Position numbers and translations under genes: made by a program. A stretch of 64,000 nt of DNA from Corallium rubrum (Eukaryota; Cnidaria; Anthozoa; Scleralcyonacea; Coralliidae). Positions 30,608 to 42,878 of the stretch are shown piece by piece (the first letter of the stretch is position 1; each line of letters opens with the position of its first letter). Under the pieces are notes generated by a model, which saw nothing but the letters and a program-made list of their open reading frames with translations, ran no database searches and was not told the DNA's origin. The DNA lies in assembly GCA_964035015.1 (NCBI GenBank), contig OZ036002.1:5894377-5958376 (forward strand). The letters run 5' to 3'.

Positions 30608-30620
30608 GTTGCTACGCAAC
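30608..30620. promoter_or_regulatory. RFX X-box-like inverted repeat upstream of RSPH9
   Basis: GTTGCTACGCAAC has two RFX half-sites (GTTGC / GCAAC) as an inverted repeat, one base shorter than the usual 14-bp X-box. A further GTTGCT precedes it at 30601. RFX factors drive ciliary genes in animals, so this site 37 bp from a radial-spoke start codon is plausible. Binding is untested. Confidence 0.5.
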
Positions 30621-30827
30621 AATCAACGTAACGGGAATAAACCCGTATAAATATAAGTCCTTTCCCCGGTGGGCGTTTTTCTCCTTTTTCGGTTATAATT
30701 CCATGACACGCAGTCACCAAATATGCATATTGAGCCCACCATATATGTGTACGCAACATGTACACAACATAATGTACTGCATATAATACACGATATAGAG
30801 CCTTACTATATACTACAACCATACACA

Positions 30828-32313
30828 AGCATACACAAGCTTCAACAAGCATCAACAACCATCAACAACCATCAACAACCATCAACAAGCATACACAATC
30901 ATACACAAGCATACACAAGCATCAACAAGCATCAACAACCATCAACAACCATCAACAAGCATCAACAACCATCAACAAGCATCAACAAGCATCAACAACC
31001 ATCAACAGGCATCAACAACCATCAACAACCATCAACAACCATCAACAACCATCAACAACCATCAACAACCATCAACAACCATCAACAACCATCAACAAGC
31101 ATCAACAAGCATCAACAAGCATCAACAAGCATCAACAAGCATCAACAAGCATCAACAGGCATCAACAACCATCAACAACCATCAACAACAAGCATCAACA
31201 ACCATCAACAACCATCAACAAGCATCAATAACCATCAACAAGCATCAACAAGCATCAACAGGCATCAACAACCATCAACAAGCATCAACAGGCATCAACA
31301 AGCATCAACAAGCATCAACAAGCATCAACAAGCATCAACAAGCATCAACAAGCATCAACAAGCATCAACAAGCATCAACAAGCATCAACAAGCATCAACA
31401 AGCATCAACAGGCATCAACAGGCATCAACAACCATCAACAACCATCAACAACCATCAACAACCATCAACAACCATCAACAGCCATCAACAAGCATCAACA
31501 AGCATCAACAACCATCAACAAGCATCAACAGGCATCAACAAGCATCAACAAGCATCAACAAGCATCAACAAGCATCAACAGCCATCAACAAGCATCAACA
31601 AGCATCAACAAGCATCAACAAGCATCAACAAGCATCAACAAGCATCAACAGGCATCAACAACCATCAACAACCATCAACAACCATCAACAACCATCAACA
31701 ACCATCAACAACCATCAACAACCATCAACAAGCATCAACAAGCATCAACAAGCATCAACAGGCATCAACAACCATCAACAACCATCAACAATCATCAACA
31801 ACCATCAACAACCATCAACAACCATCAACAACCATCAACAAGCATCAACAAGCATCAACAAGCATCAACAAGCATCAACAAGCATCAACAAGCATCAACA
31901 AGCATCAACAAGCATCAACAAGAATCAACAAGCATCAACAAGCATCAACAAGCATCAACAAGCATCAACAAGCATCAACAAGCATCAACAAGCATACACA
32001 AGCATACACAAGCATCAACAAGCATCAACAAGCATCAACGAGCATCAACGAGCATCAACGAGCATCAACAAGCATCAATAACCATCAACAACCATCAACA
32101 ACCATCAACAATTATCAACAACCATCAACAAGCATCAACGAGCATCAACAGGCGTCAACAAGTATCAACAACCGTACACAAGCATCAACAAGCACCAACA
32201 AGCACCAACAAGCATCAACAAGCATCAACGAGCATCAACAGGCGTCAACAAGTATCAACAACCATACACAAGCATCAACAAGCACCAACAAGCATACACA
32301 AGCATAAACAAGC
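30828..32313. repeat. Decamer satellite, left arm (ATCAACAAGC)n
   Basis: About 148 tandem 10-bp units, mostly ATCAACAAGC, ATCAACAACC or ATCAACAGGC, with a few ATACACAAGC units at the edges. Because 10 bp is not a multiple of three, all three forward frames read through as 10-residue repeats (STSINKHQQA). The 452-aa ORF here is an artefact of stop-free composition. Confidence 0.97.
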
Positions 32314-32540
32314 ATTGTTGGAGACTTGCTTTTCTGCAAATCCGTCATTGCATTTGCAGCTTGAAGAGCACTTTGCAAATTTCGAGATGCATTTACAGCA
32401 GTTTTTATATGTCCGTTTGGGGTGTCTTTTTTCAATTCCTTTAGCTTTTTGGAATTGATTCGACATCGGCAAATACAATCTTTTATCTTTCTTCGTCTTT
32501 GAAGAATTCTATTTCTGATTCATGATTTGTACCTTTGTTA
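32314..32540 (-). pseudogene. Decayed copy of the OTU gene's Cys-rich segment, left arm
   Basis: On the minus strand it reads TNHESEIEFFK..., then a damaged CRCRINSKK-like part and CCKCISKFAKCSSSCKCN. This matches the intact segment at 35047-35245 but has frame breaks and ends in NDGFAEKQV next to the satellite. It mirrors the copy at 37146-37350. Confidence 0.75.
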
Positions 32541-32907
32541 TTTGAGAGTGTTGAAAGTAAGAATGTTGTCGTAGCCAATGTTTTGGATAAAGTAAAGTGG
32601 AAAGGTAGTAAACTGCGAAAATTTTCTCTACTTCTTTAAATACTGACTGATAATGAAATATTGACTTGGAGGCCTCCACTCGAAACGTTACCACCTTTCT
32701 ACACTGCTTTATTATCTGTTGTTTCTGGATTTTAATGTGGCTTCAGCTTGTTTGTGAATGTAAAGCATAATAATAAGCGGAATCAAGCATTTTCTTCAGC
32801 AATTATTTCTTCTACACAGAGAAACTTTTATGAAATTTTCATCCAATTTTCAACCAAATTAAACCGAAATTAAAAGGCTCGTTTTTCTGTCAATGATCAA
32901 TTTTCTG

Positions 32908-32914
<7 letters not shown>

Positions 32915-32965
<51 letters not shown>

Positions 32966-32975
32966 TAACAATAAC

Positions 32976-33016
<41 letters not shown>

Positions 33017-33040
33017 TAATAAGTAATAATAATAATATTA
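32915..33040. repeat. AAT trinucleotide microsatellite, left arm
   Basis: ATA/AAT repeats with a few AAC units. The inverted counterpart (ATT) is at 36718-36775 in the right arm. Confidence 0.95.
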
Positions 33041-33461
33041 CTTAACTTTATTTTAGTGTCTAGATTTCTTTAGCATTGACAGCTAATTGGGGACACTATT
33101 TACCTAAATTAGTTACATAAAACTTTTCCTATAAATTAAATCAATAAATACAAATAATAACCTAACAGCAGCTGGCTTAATCAAGCACTACAGGGATCAC
33201 AGCAGTTGCAATTATTTCTCAACAAACTATCAAAATCTAGTTTGCGAATATTACCCCTAAATACATCAAGGCTAGGCGAGTTTTTAATGTCACTACTCTA
33301 CCTTAACCATAAGACCGGTAATGGTATTGAAGCTTGGTATGTCAAAATCGCTGTTTCTTAATGAATAATTTACTTTTTTGACATTGAAAACATCAGCTAC
33401 ACTGCTGGGTACCAATTGTTTTTTTACTTTATACATATAAATAGCAATATCCTGTAATCTC

Positions 33462-33780
33462 CTATTCTATAGCGATGGTATAAGCTGGCTGCGGATCAAG
33501 GAGTGCTTCATAGGAATCTAACTTTTTTCTATATACAGCTCTCAGCGCCCGTTCTTGGATGCGCTCTACCTTTCCACTATCAGAGGTCTTACTTATTGTC
33601 ATGTAATATGGCATTTTTGTAAGGTACGGTAGGATTGATGACTTATAAATAGTTAATTTAGCCGAACATGGGATCTGATTGCGCAAACGCATTAGAACTT
33701 CTACTTTCGTACTGGCCTTCTTACATAGTTCTCTAATATAGTGACTAAAATTCATTCTTTCATCAATATCTACTCCCAGT
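33462..33780 (-). pseudogene. LINE reverse-transcriptase 3' fragment, left arm
   Basis: On the minus strand it encodes DERMNFSHYIRELCKKAST, then KVEVLMRLRNQIPCSAKLTI, YKSSILPYLT and KVERIQERALRAVYRK. This is the thumb/connection region typical of non-LTR retrotransposon ORF2, with one internal frame disturbance after SILPYL. The inverted copy is at 36024-36336. Confidence 0.75.
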
Positions 33781-33837
33781 AGCTTAATATAAAAATCGTA
33801 AAAATCTTTGCGGTACTTTGTGAGATTTCATGGCGCC

Positions 33838-34135
<298 letters not shown>

Positions 34136-34256
34136 CAATGGACAAATAGACTGATCTATGTCCTGGTACATGTATTTCCTGTATAAGTAAGGGGAAATTT
34201 TTTATATATTGTACTGTACTGTACTGTACTTGATTAAATTTTACAGTACATAATTA

Positions 34257-35622
34257 TTGTTTGTATATGTTCAAATATACTTTTTGAACCCTAAATCAAA
34301 AGACCATTCAGATAGTTTATCTCTTCTGCATAATGCTATTTGTTTTTGGATGACATATATCCAGTTGAATGATAAATTTGGTAGAAAAGTTATCGATTAC
34401 AAACGAATAGGAATTAATGTGAACAAGTTACGCCCAGATTCGTTATCAAAAAACAAAGAAACAGGACATGCAACTGCTTCGGATACCAGCGCAACGCTTA
34501 TGCAAAGGATTGCAAATACATGGGGCTATGAAGTAATAAATGCTGCAGGTGATGGTAATTGCTTTTTTACATCAGTGGCCTTTCAGTTGCATAAACTATT
34601 AACAGACACCAATAAAGTTGTATCCCAAACTGCACGGCGTCACTTTGAGACTATTGGTATAAACGGCGAACAATCAATTCCTGACATAGCAAATATATTG
34701 CGTAGGCTTATTGTAGATGAATGGACAGGACCCCACATTGACGAATATCAACAATTTTTTACAGATGGCAACATTTCATTAGAAGCGCATAACTTTCTCA
34801 GGAGTGGTCATTTTTCAAGTAGTTTAGGGGATGCAATGCCCCTAGCTATGGCTAATGTACTTCAAATTTCGTTTGTTATCTTAGTTCCACATCACTTGAT
34901 TCCATTCCTTTCAGTGTTTCCTCGTTATAATGTTGAATGCATGTCGCCTCTTTTGTTAGCTTATAATAATGACGGACCTGGACATTATGATGCACTAATC
35001 GAGCGCAACGTGGTAGACAACGTAACCGCAGCACAAAATCAAGCACGTGATACAAATCATGAATCAGAAATAGAATTCATCAAAGACGAAGCAAAGATGA
35101 AAGATTGTATTTGCCGATGTGGAATCAATTCCAAAAAGGTAAACGAATTGAAAAAAGACACACCCAAACGAACATATAAAAACCGCTGTAAATGCATCTC
35201 GAAATTTGCTAAGTGCTCTTCAAGCTGCAAATGCAATGGCGTCTGTGGAAAAACGGATTGGAAAAACGGATTGCAAAAAGGATACAGAAAAGCAAGTCGG
35301 TACATCCCCGACAATTAGTAGAAAATCGCGAAAAAGGGGAAAACATGCAATCAATACCTCCCCAAACAAGTATATGAAAATGTCACCATCAACACACGAA
35401 GAACTTAATGTTTTGGAGTATTTTATTGTTGTTGCAATTGTCAACTACTTTGTCTCTAAAGGTCTACCTTACAACATAGAACAAATGACTAAAATGTACA
35501 ACAATATAGTGAAAATTGTTCTGGAAGAGGAAAGCTTGATTTTTTTACCAGTGGCAACACATTCTCAAAGAAGAATATCTAACACCATACGAAAAATACA
35601 AGAGAAAAAAGAAGGAATGTAA
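34257..35622 (+). CDS. OTU-family cysteine protease with Cys-rich tail, frameshifted
   Basis: One open frame runs 34257-35318. The first real ATG is at 34350 (residue 32 counting from 34257), and an in-frame TAA at 34251 blocks extension, so the true 5' exon is uncertain. The OTU domain begins near residue 80 (LMQRIANTWGYEVINAAGDG) with the catalytic DGNCFF (Asp99, Cys102). It ends with GPGHYDAL, giving His243; the triad residues are present. OTU enzymes cleave ubiquitin or related chains. After a linker comes a Cys-rich segment (CICRCGINSKK, then CKCISKFAKCSSSCKCNGVC) resembling CXC-type DNA-binding tails. A 13-bp tandem duplication (35247-35259, 35260-35272) shifts the frame right after it. 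The next frame stays open to 35622 and adds about 115 residues (EELNVLEYFIVVAIVNYFVS..). This suggests a recently intact protein of about 480 aa. It is the only protein gene in the element; the role (protecting transposition proteins or hijacking ubiquitin signalling) is speculation. Confidence 0.7.
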
Positions 35623-36023
35623 CTATGAAATTTTCCAAAGCTATAATTTTCCAATGCACTGTAGTATTCTTTTTCTATACAATATTACTATAAAATGTAA
35701 AAACAATTATATACTACTTTGATCGACAATGAAAAATAACAGTTAATAAAATTAATGATGTTTATGTATACAGGGTTGAAAAAGATTTATGTTAAAAGAT
35801 TTTACTGTTAAATAAATGTCCTTGTGTTTATCATGGCATGCAAATGCTTGTGCAATGTTTAATAAACTTGCTGTTCCTTGCCGCAGTGTTTTATCTGGTA
35901 GCGCGTCACAGCGCGAGTTTATGGACAAATGACTTCAAACCGGAAGTCTTCAACTGTCTGGCTGGCACCATGATATCCCACAAAGTACTGCACAGATTTT
36001 TACGACTTTTATATTAAGCTACT

Positions 36024-36478
36024 GGGAGGAGATATTGATGAAAGAAGGAATTTTAGTCACTATATTAGCGAACTATGTAAGAAGGCCAGTACGAAAGTAG
36101 AAGTTCTAATGCGTTTGCGCAATCAGATCCTCTGTTTGGCTAAATTAACTATTTATAAGTCATCAATCCTACCGTACCTTACTTATTGTCATGTAATATG
36201 GCATTTTTGTAAGACCTCTGATAGTGGAAAGGTAGAGCGCATCCAAGAACGGGCGCTGAGAGCTGTATATAGAAATAAGTTAGATTCCTATGAAGCACTC
36301 CTTGATCCGCAGCCAGCAAGTTTACCATCGCTATAGAATAGGAGATTCAAAATCTAGTTTGCGAATATTACCCCTAAACACATCAAGGCTAGGCGAGTTT
36401 TTAATGTCACTACTCTACCGTAACCATAAGACCGGTAATGGTATTGAATCTTGGTATGTCAAAATCGCTGTTTCTTAA
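36024..36478 (+). pseudogene. LINE reverse-transcriptase 3' fragment, right arm
   Basis: Encodes GGDIDERRNFSHYISELCKK, then KVEVLMRLRNQILCLAKLTI, YKSSILPYLTYCHVIWHFCK and RIQERALRAVYRNKLDSYEA. After a frame change comes SSLRILPLNTSRLGEFLMSL...NHKTGNGIESWYVK and a stop. This is the C-terminal end of a non-LTR retrotransposon ORF2. It is more intact than the left-arm copy. Confidence 0.78.
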
Positions 36479-36717
36479 TGAATAATTTACTTTTTGGACA
36501 TTGAAAACATCAGCTACACTGCTGGGTACCAATTGTTTTTTTTACTTTATACATATAAATAGCAATATCTTGTATAGTTTGTTGAGAAATAATTGCAACT
36601 GCTGTGATCCCTGTAGTGCTTGATTATGTCAGCTGCTGTTAGCTGTCAGCTGCTGTTAGCTGGCCCAATTAGCTGTCAATGCTAATGAAATCTAGACACT
36701 AAAATAAAGTTAATTAA

Positions 36718-36719
36718 TA

Positions 36720-36774
<55 letters not shown>

Positions 36775-36775
36775 C
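36718..36775. repeat. ATT trinucleotide microsatellite, right arm
   Basis: ATT repeats, inverted counterpart of 32915-33040. Confidence 0.95.
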
Positions 36776-37145
36776 AGAAAGATTGATCTTTGACCGAAAA
36801 ATGAGCCTTTTAATTTCGGTTTAATTTGGTTGAAAATTGGATGATCATAAATGTTTCTCTGTGTAGAAGAAATAATTGCTGAAAAAATGTTTGATTCCGC
36901 TTATTATTATGCTTTACATTCACAAACAAGCTGAAGCCACATTAAAATCCAGAAACAACAGATAATAAAGCAGTGTAGAAAGGTGGTAACGTTTCGAGTG
37001 GAGGCCTCCAAGTCAATATTTCATTATCAGTCAGTATTTAAAGAAGTAGAGAAAATTTTCTGCAGTTTACTACCTTTCCACTTTGCTTTATCCAAAACAT
37101 TGGCTACGACAACATTCTTACTTTCAACACTCTCAAATAACAAAG

Positions 37146-37352
37146 GTACAAATCATGAATCAGAAATAGAATTCTTCAAAGACGAAGAAGGATAAAAGAT
37201 TGTATTTGCCGATGTCGAATCAATTCCAAAAAGCTAAAAAAGACACCCAAACGAACATATAAAAACTGCTGTAAATGCATCTCGAAATTTGCTAAGTGCT
37301 CTTCAAGCTGCAAATGCAATGACGGATTTGCAGAAAAGCAAGTCTGCAACAA
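37146..37352 (+). pseudogene. Decayed copy of the OTU gene's Cys-rich segment, right arm
   Basis: TNHESEIEFFKDEEG then a stop; shifted frames continue with CRCRINSKK- and CCKCISKFAKCSSSCKCN-like text and NDGFAEKQVCN, ending at the satellite. It is homologous to 35047-35245 in the core and an inverted mate of 32314-32540. Confidence 0.75.
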
Positions 37353-40300
37353 TGGTTGTTGATGCTTGTGTATGCTTCTTGGTGCTTGTTGATGCTTGTG
37401 TATGATTGTTGATACTTGTTGACGCCTGTTGACGCTTGTTGATACTTGTTGACGCTTGTTGATGCTTGTTGATGCTTGTTGATGCTTGTTGATGCTTGTT
37501 GATGCTTGTTGATGCTTGTTGATGCTTGTTGATGCTTGTTGATGCTGCTTGTTGATGCTTGTTGATGCTTGTTGATGCTTGTTGATGCTTGTTGATGCTT
37601 GTTGATGCTTGTTGATGGTTGTTGATGGTTGTTGATGCCTGTTGATGCTTGTTGATGCTTGTTGATGCTTGTTGATGCTTGTTGATGCTTGTTGATGCTT
37701 GTTGATGGTTGTTGATGCTTGTTGATGCTTGTTGATGCTTGTTGATGCTTGTTGATGCTTGTTGATGCTTGTTGATGCTTGTTGATGCTTGTTGATGCTT
37801 GTTGATGCTTGTTGATGGTTGTTGATGGCTGTTGATGCTTGTTGATGCTTGTTGATGGTTGTTGATGCCTGTTGATGCCTGTTGATGCTTGTTGATGCTT
37901 GTTGATGCTTGTTGATGCTTGTTGATGCTTGTTGATGCTTGTTGATGCTTGTTGATGCTTGTTGATGCCTGCTGATGCTTGTTGATGCTTGTTGATGCTT
38001 GTTGATGCTTGTTGATGGTTGTTGATGCCTGTTGATGGTTGTTGATGCCTGTTGATGCTTGTTGATGCTTGTTGATGCTTGTTGATGCTTGTTGATGCTT
38101 GTTGATGCTTGTTGATGGTTGTTGATGGTTGTTGATGGTTGTTGATGGTTGTTGATGGTTGTTGATGGTTGTTGATGCCTGTTGATGCTTGTTGATGCTT
38201 GTTGATGCTTGTTGATGCTTGTTGATGCTTGTTGATGGTTGTTGATGGTTGTTGATGGTTGTTGATGGTTGTTGATGCCTGTTGATGCTTGTTGATGCTT
38301 GTTGATGCTTGTTGATGCTTGTTGATGGTTGTTGATGGTTGTTGATGGTTGTTGATGCTTGTTGATGCTTGTTGATGCTTGTTGATGCTTGTTGATGCCT
38401 GTTGATGCTTGTTGATGCTTGTTGATGCTTGTTGATGGTTGTTGATTGTTGTTGATGCTTGTTGATGGTTGTTGATGGTTGTTGATGCCTGTTGATGCTT
38501 GTTGATGCTTGTTGATGCTTGTTGATGGTTGTTGATGGTTGTTGATGCTTGTTGATGGCTGTTGATGCTTGTTGATGGTTGTTGATGGTTGTTGATGCCT
38601 GTTGATGCTTGTTGATGCTTGTTGATGCTTGTTGATGCTTGTTGATGCTTGTTGATGCTTGTTGATGCTTGTTGATGGCTGTTGATGCTTGTTGATGCTT
38701 GTTGATGGTTGTTGATGCCTGTTGATGCTTGTTGATACTTGTTGATGCTTGTTGATGCCTGTTGATGGTTGTTGATGCTTGTTGATGCTTGTTGATGCTT
38801 GTTGATGCTTGTTGATGGCTGTTGATGCTTGTTGATGGTTGTTGATGGTTGTTGATGCTTGTTGATGCTTGTTGATGCTTGTTGATGCTTGTTGATGCTT
38901 GTTGATGCCTGTTGATGCTTGTTGATGCTTGTTGATGCTTGTTGATGCTTGTTGATGCTTGTTGATGCTTGTTGATGCTTGTTGATGCTTGTTGATGCTT
39001 GTTGATGCTTGTTGATGCTTGTTGATGCTTGTTGATGGCTGTTGATGCTTGTTGATGCTTGTTGATGGTTGTTGATGCCTGTTGATGCTTGTTGATGCTT
39101 GTTGATGCTTGTTGATGCTTGTTGATGGTTGTTGATGCCTGTTGATGCTTGTTGATGCTTGTTGATGGTTGTTGATGCCTGTTGATGCTTGTTGATGCTT
39201 GTTGATGCTTGTTGATGCTTGTTGATGCTTGTTGATGCTTGTTGATGCTTGTTGATGCTTGTTGATGCTTGTTGATGCTTGTTGATGCTTGTTGATGCTT
39301 GTTGATGCTTGTTGATGGTTGTTGATGCCTGTTGATGGTTGTTGATGCTTGTTGATGCTTGTTGATGCTTGTTGATGGTTGTTGATGGCTGTTGATGCTT
39401 GTTGATGCTTGTTGATGCTTGTTGATGCTTGTTGATGCTTGTTGATGCTTGTTGATGCTTGTTGATGCTTGTTGATGGTTGTTGATGGTTGTTGATGCCT
39501 GTTGATGCTTGTTGATGCTTGTTGATGCTTGTTGATGCTTGTTGATGGTTGTTGATGGTTGTTGATGCTTGTTGATGGTTGTTGATGGTTGTTGATGGTT
39601 GTTGATGGTTGTTGATGGTTGTTGATGCTTGTTGATGCTTGTTGATGCTTGTTGATGCTTGTTGATGCTTGTTGATGCTTGTTGATGCTTGTTGATGCTT
39701 GTTGATGCTTGTTGATGCTTGTTGATGGTTGTTGATGGCTGTTGATGCTTGTTGATGCTTGTTGATGGTTGTTGATGCCTGTTGATGCCTGTTGATGCTT
39801 GTTGATGCTTGTTGATGCTTGTTGATGCTTGTTGATGCTTGTTGATGCTTGTTGATGCCTGCTGATGCTTGTTGATGCTTGTTGATGCTTGTTGATGCTT
39901 GTTGATGGTTGTTGATGCCTGTTGATGGTTGTTGATGCCTGTTGATGCTTGTTGATGCTTGTTGATGGTTGTTGATGCTTGTTGATGGTTGTTGATGGTT
40001 GTTGATGGTTGTTGATGGTTGTTGATGGTTGTTGATGCCTGTTGATGCTTGTTGATGCTTGTTGATGCTTGTTGATGCTTGTTGATGCTTGTTGATGGTT
40101 GTTGATGGTTGTTGATGGTTGTTGATGGTTGTTGATGCCTGTTGATGCTTGTTGATGCTTGTTGATGCTTGTTGATGCTTGTTGATGCTTGTTGATGCTT
40201 GTTGATGCTTGTTGATGGTTGTTGATGCTTGTTGATGCTTGTTGATGCTTGTTGATGCCTGTTGATGCTTGTTGATGCTTGTTGATGCTTGTTGATGGTT

Positions 40301-42270
40301 GTTGATTGTTGTTGATGCTTGTTGATGGTTGTTGATGGTTGTTGATGCCTGTTGATGCTTGTTGATGCTTGTTGATGCTTGTTGATGCTTGTTGATGCTT
40401 GTTGATGCTTGTTGATGCTTGTTGATGCTTGTTGATGGCTGTTGATGCTTGTTGATGCTTGTTGATGCTTGTTGATGCCTGTTGATGCTTGTTGATGCTT
40501 GTTGATGCTTGTTGATGCTTGTTGATGCTTGTTGATGCTTGTTGATGCTTGTTGATGCTTGTTGATGGCTGTTGATGCTTGTTGATGCTTGTTGATGGTT
40601 GTTGATGCCTGTTGATGCTTGTTGATGCTTGTTGATGCTTGTTGATGGTTGTTGATGCCTGTTGATGGTTGTTGATGCTTGTTGATGCTTGTTGATGCTT
40701 GTTGATGGCTGTTGATGCTTGTTGATGCTTGTTGATGGTTGTTGATGCTTGTTGATGGTTGTTGATGGTTGTTGATGGTTGTTGATGCTTGTTGATGCTT
40801 GTTGATGCCTGTTGATGCTTGTTGATGCTTGTTGATGCTTGTTGATGCTTGTTGATGCTTGTTGATGCTTGTTGATGCTTGTTGATGCTTGTTGATGCTT
40901 GTTGATGCTTGTTGATGGCTGTTGATGCTTGTTGATGCTTGTTGATGGTTGTTGATGCCTGTTGATGCTTGTTGATGCTTGTTGATGGTTGTTGATGCCT
41001 GTTGATGCTTGTTGATGCTTGTTGATGCTTGTTGATGGTTGTTGATGCCTGTTGATGCTTGTTGATGCTTGTTGATGCTTGTTGATGCTTGTTGATGCTT
41101 GTTGATGCTTGTTGATGCTTGTTGATGCTTGTTGATGGTTGTTGATGGTTGTTGATGCCTGTTGATGGTTGTTGATGCTTGTTGATGCTTGTTGATGGTT
41201 GTTGATGCTTGTTGATGGCTGTTGATGCTTGTTGATGCTTGTTGATGCTTGTTGATGCTTGTTGATGCTTGTTGATGGTTGTTGATGGTTGTTGATGGTT
41301 GTTGATGGTTGTTGATGCTTGTTGATGCTTGTTGATGGTTGTTGATGCTTGTTGATGGTTGTTGATGCTTGTTGATGCTTGTTGATGCCTGTTGATGCTT
41401 GTTGATGCTTGTTGATGCTTGTTGATGCTTGTTGATGCTTGTTGATGCTTGTTGATGCTTGTTGATGGTTGTTGATGCCTGTTGATGCTTGTTGATGCTT
41501 GTTGATGCTTGTTGATGCCTGTTGATGCTTGTTGATGCTTGTTGATGGTTGTTGATGCCTGTTGATGCCTGTTGATGCTTGTTGATGCTTGTTGATGCTT
41601 GTTGATGCTTGTTGATGCTTGTTGATGGTTGTTGATGGTTGTTGATGGTTGTTGATGGTTGTTGATGGTTGTTGATGGTTGTTGATGGTTGTTGATGGTT
41701 GTTGATGGTTGTTGATGCCTGTTGATGGTTGTTGATGCTTGTTGATGCTTGTTGATGGTTGTTGATGCTTGTTGATGGCTGTTGATGCTTGTTGATGCTT
41801 GTTGATGGTTGTTGATGCTTGTTGATGCTTGTTGATGGTTGTTGATGCTTGTTGATGCTTGTTGATGGTTGTTTATGCTTGTTGATGGTTGTTGATGGTT
41901 GTTGATGCTTGTTGATGGTTGTTGATGGTTGTTGATGCCTGTTGATGCTTGTTGATGCTTGTTGATGCTTGTTGATGCTTGTTGATGCTTGTTGATGCTT
42001 GTTGATGGTTGTTGATGGTTGTTGATGGTTGTTGATGCTTGTTGATGGTTGTTGATGCCTGTTGATGGTTGTTGATGCTTGTTGATGGTTGTTGATGCTT
42101 GTTGATGCTTGTTGATGGTTGTTGATGCTTGTTGATGCTTGTTGATGCTTGTGTATGCTTGTGTATGCTTGTGTATGCTTGTGTATGCTTGTTGATGGTT
42201 GTTGATGGTTGTTGATGGTTGTTGATGCTTGTTGATGCTTGTTGAAGCTTGTGTATGCTTGTGTATGGTT
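37353..42270. repeat. Decamer satellite, right arm (GTTGATGCTT)n
   Basis: About 490 tandem decamers, the inverse complement of the left-arm repeat. The variants are GTTGATGCTT (most), GTTGATGGTT, GTTGATGCCT and GTTGATGGCT, plus rare markers (GCTGATGCTT at 37971 and 39861; GTTGATTGTT at 38441 and 40301). The array is over three times longer than the left arm's. The true length may be compressed by assembly. Confidence 0.97.
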
Positions 42271-42392
42271 GTAGTATATAGTAAGGCTCTATATCGTGTA
42301 TTATATGCAGTACATTATGTTGTGTACATGTTGCGTACACATATATGGTGGGCTCAATATGCATTTGGACTGCGTGTCATGGAATTATAACC

Positions 42393-42566
42393 CCTTTTTC
42401 GCTGTAACAAGGCGGCGTTATTTCAATATTGTTAAATAAAGGGGGGGGGGGGGGGCAGAACAGCTAGAAATATTAAGGTAAGAATGCGCACGATTTTTCA
42501 AAAGAAAATTATATTCAATTATAATTAGGCAATGGAATAATTTGTTTTATGCTACGATGCTATAAA

Positions 42567-42639
<73 letters not shown>

Positions 42640-42878
42640 CTAACTCACCTGACAATTCAATTTTTTTTGTCTGTTATATTCATTACGTGTATCGTGTAAT
42701 GTATGTCCCAATTTCCACATGACATACGAGACTTTTTAATAACTCAACGAGTGACGTTATCACCCCGTCCCCCCCTCCCTCCACCGTCTGATCTGAAATT
42801 GTGGCCAAAGGTTGAAAGGAACAAACTGGATGTTGTTCAGTCGTGAAATAGATTCGCAGTAATGTTTAAAAACATCTG
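42393..42878. promoter_or_regulatory. 5' flank of ITPK1, separated from RSPH9 by the transposon
   Basis: Begins with the right target duplication CCTTTTTC. It contains a G14 run at 42441-42454, a TA tract at about 42571-42635 and a C-rich patch near 42765. Before the insertion, RSPH9 and ITPK1 start codons would have been about 0.6 kb apart, so a shared divergent promoter is plausible. No TATA element is assignable with confidence. Confidence 0.45.

Noticed and set aside
30723..32081. 452-aa ORF (INKHQQAST repeats) and the 163-aa mirror ORF at 41873-42364
   Set aside because: Decamer satellite of the transposon arms; all forward frames are equally open and the composition is purely repeat-driven.
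37353..42270. Possible CRISPR or regularly spaced array
   Set aside because: The 10-bp units are directly contiguous with no unique spacers, and the context is eukaryotic.
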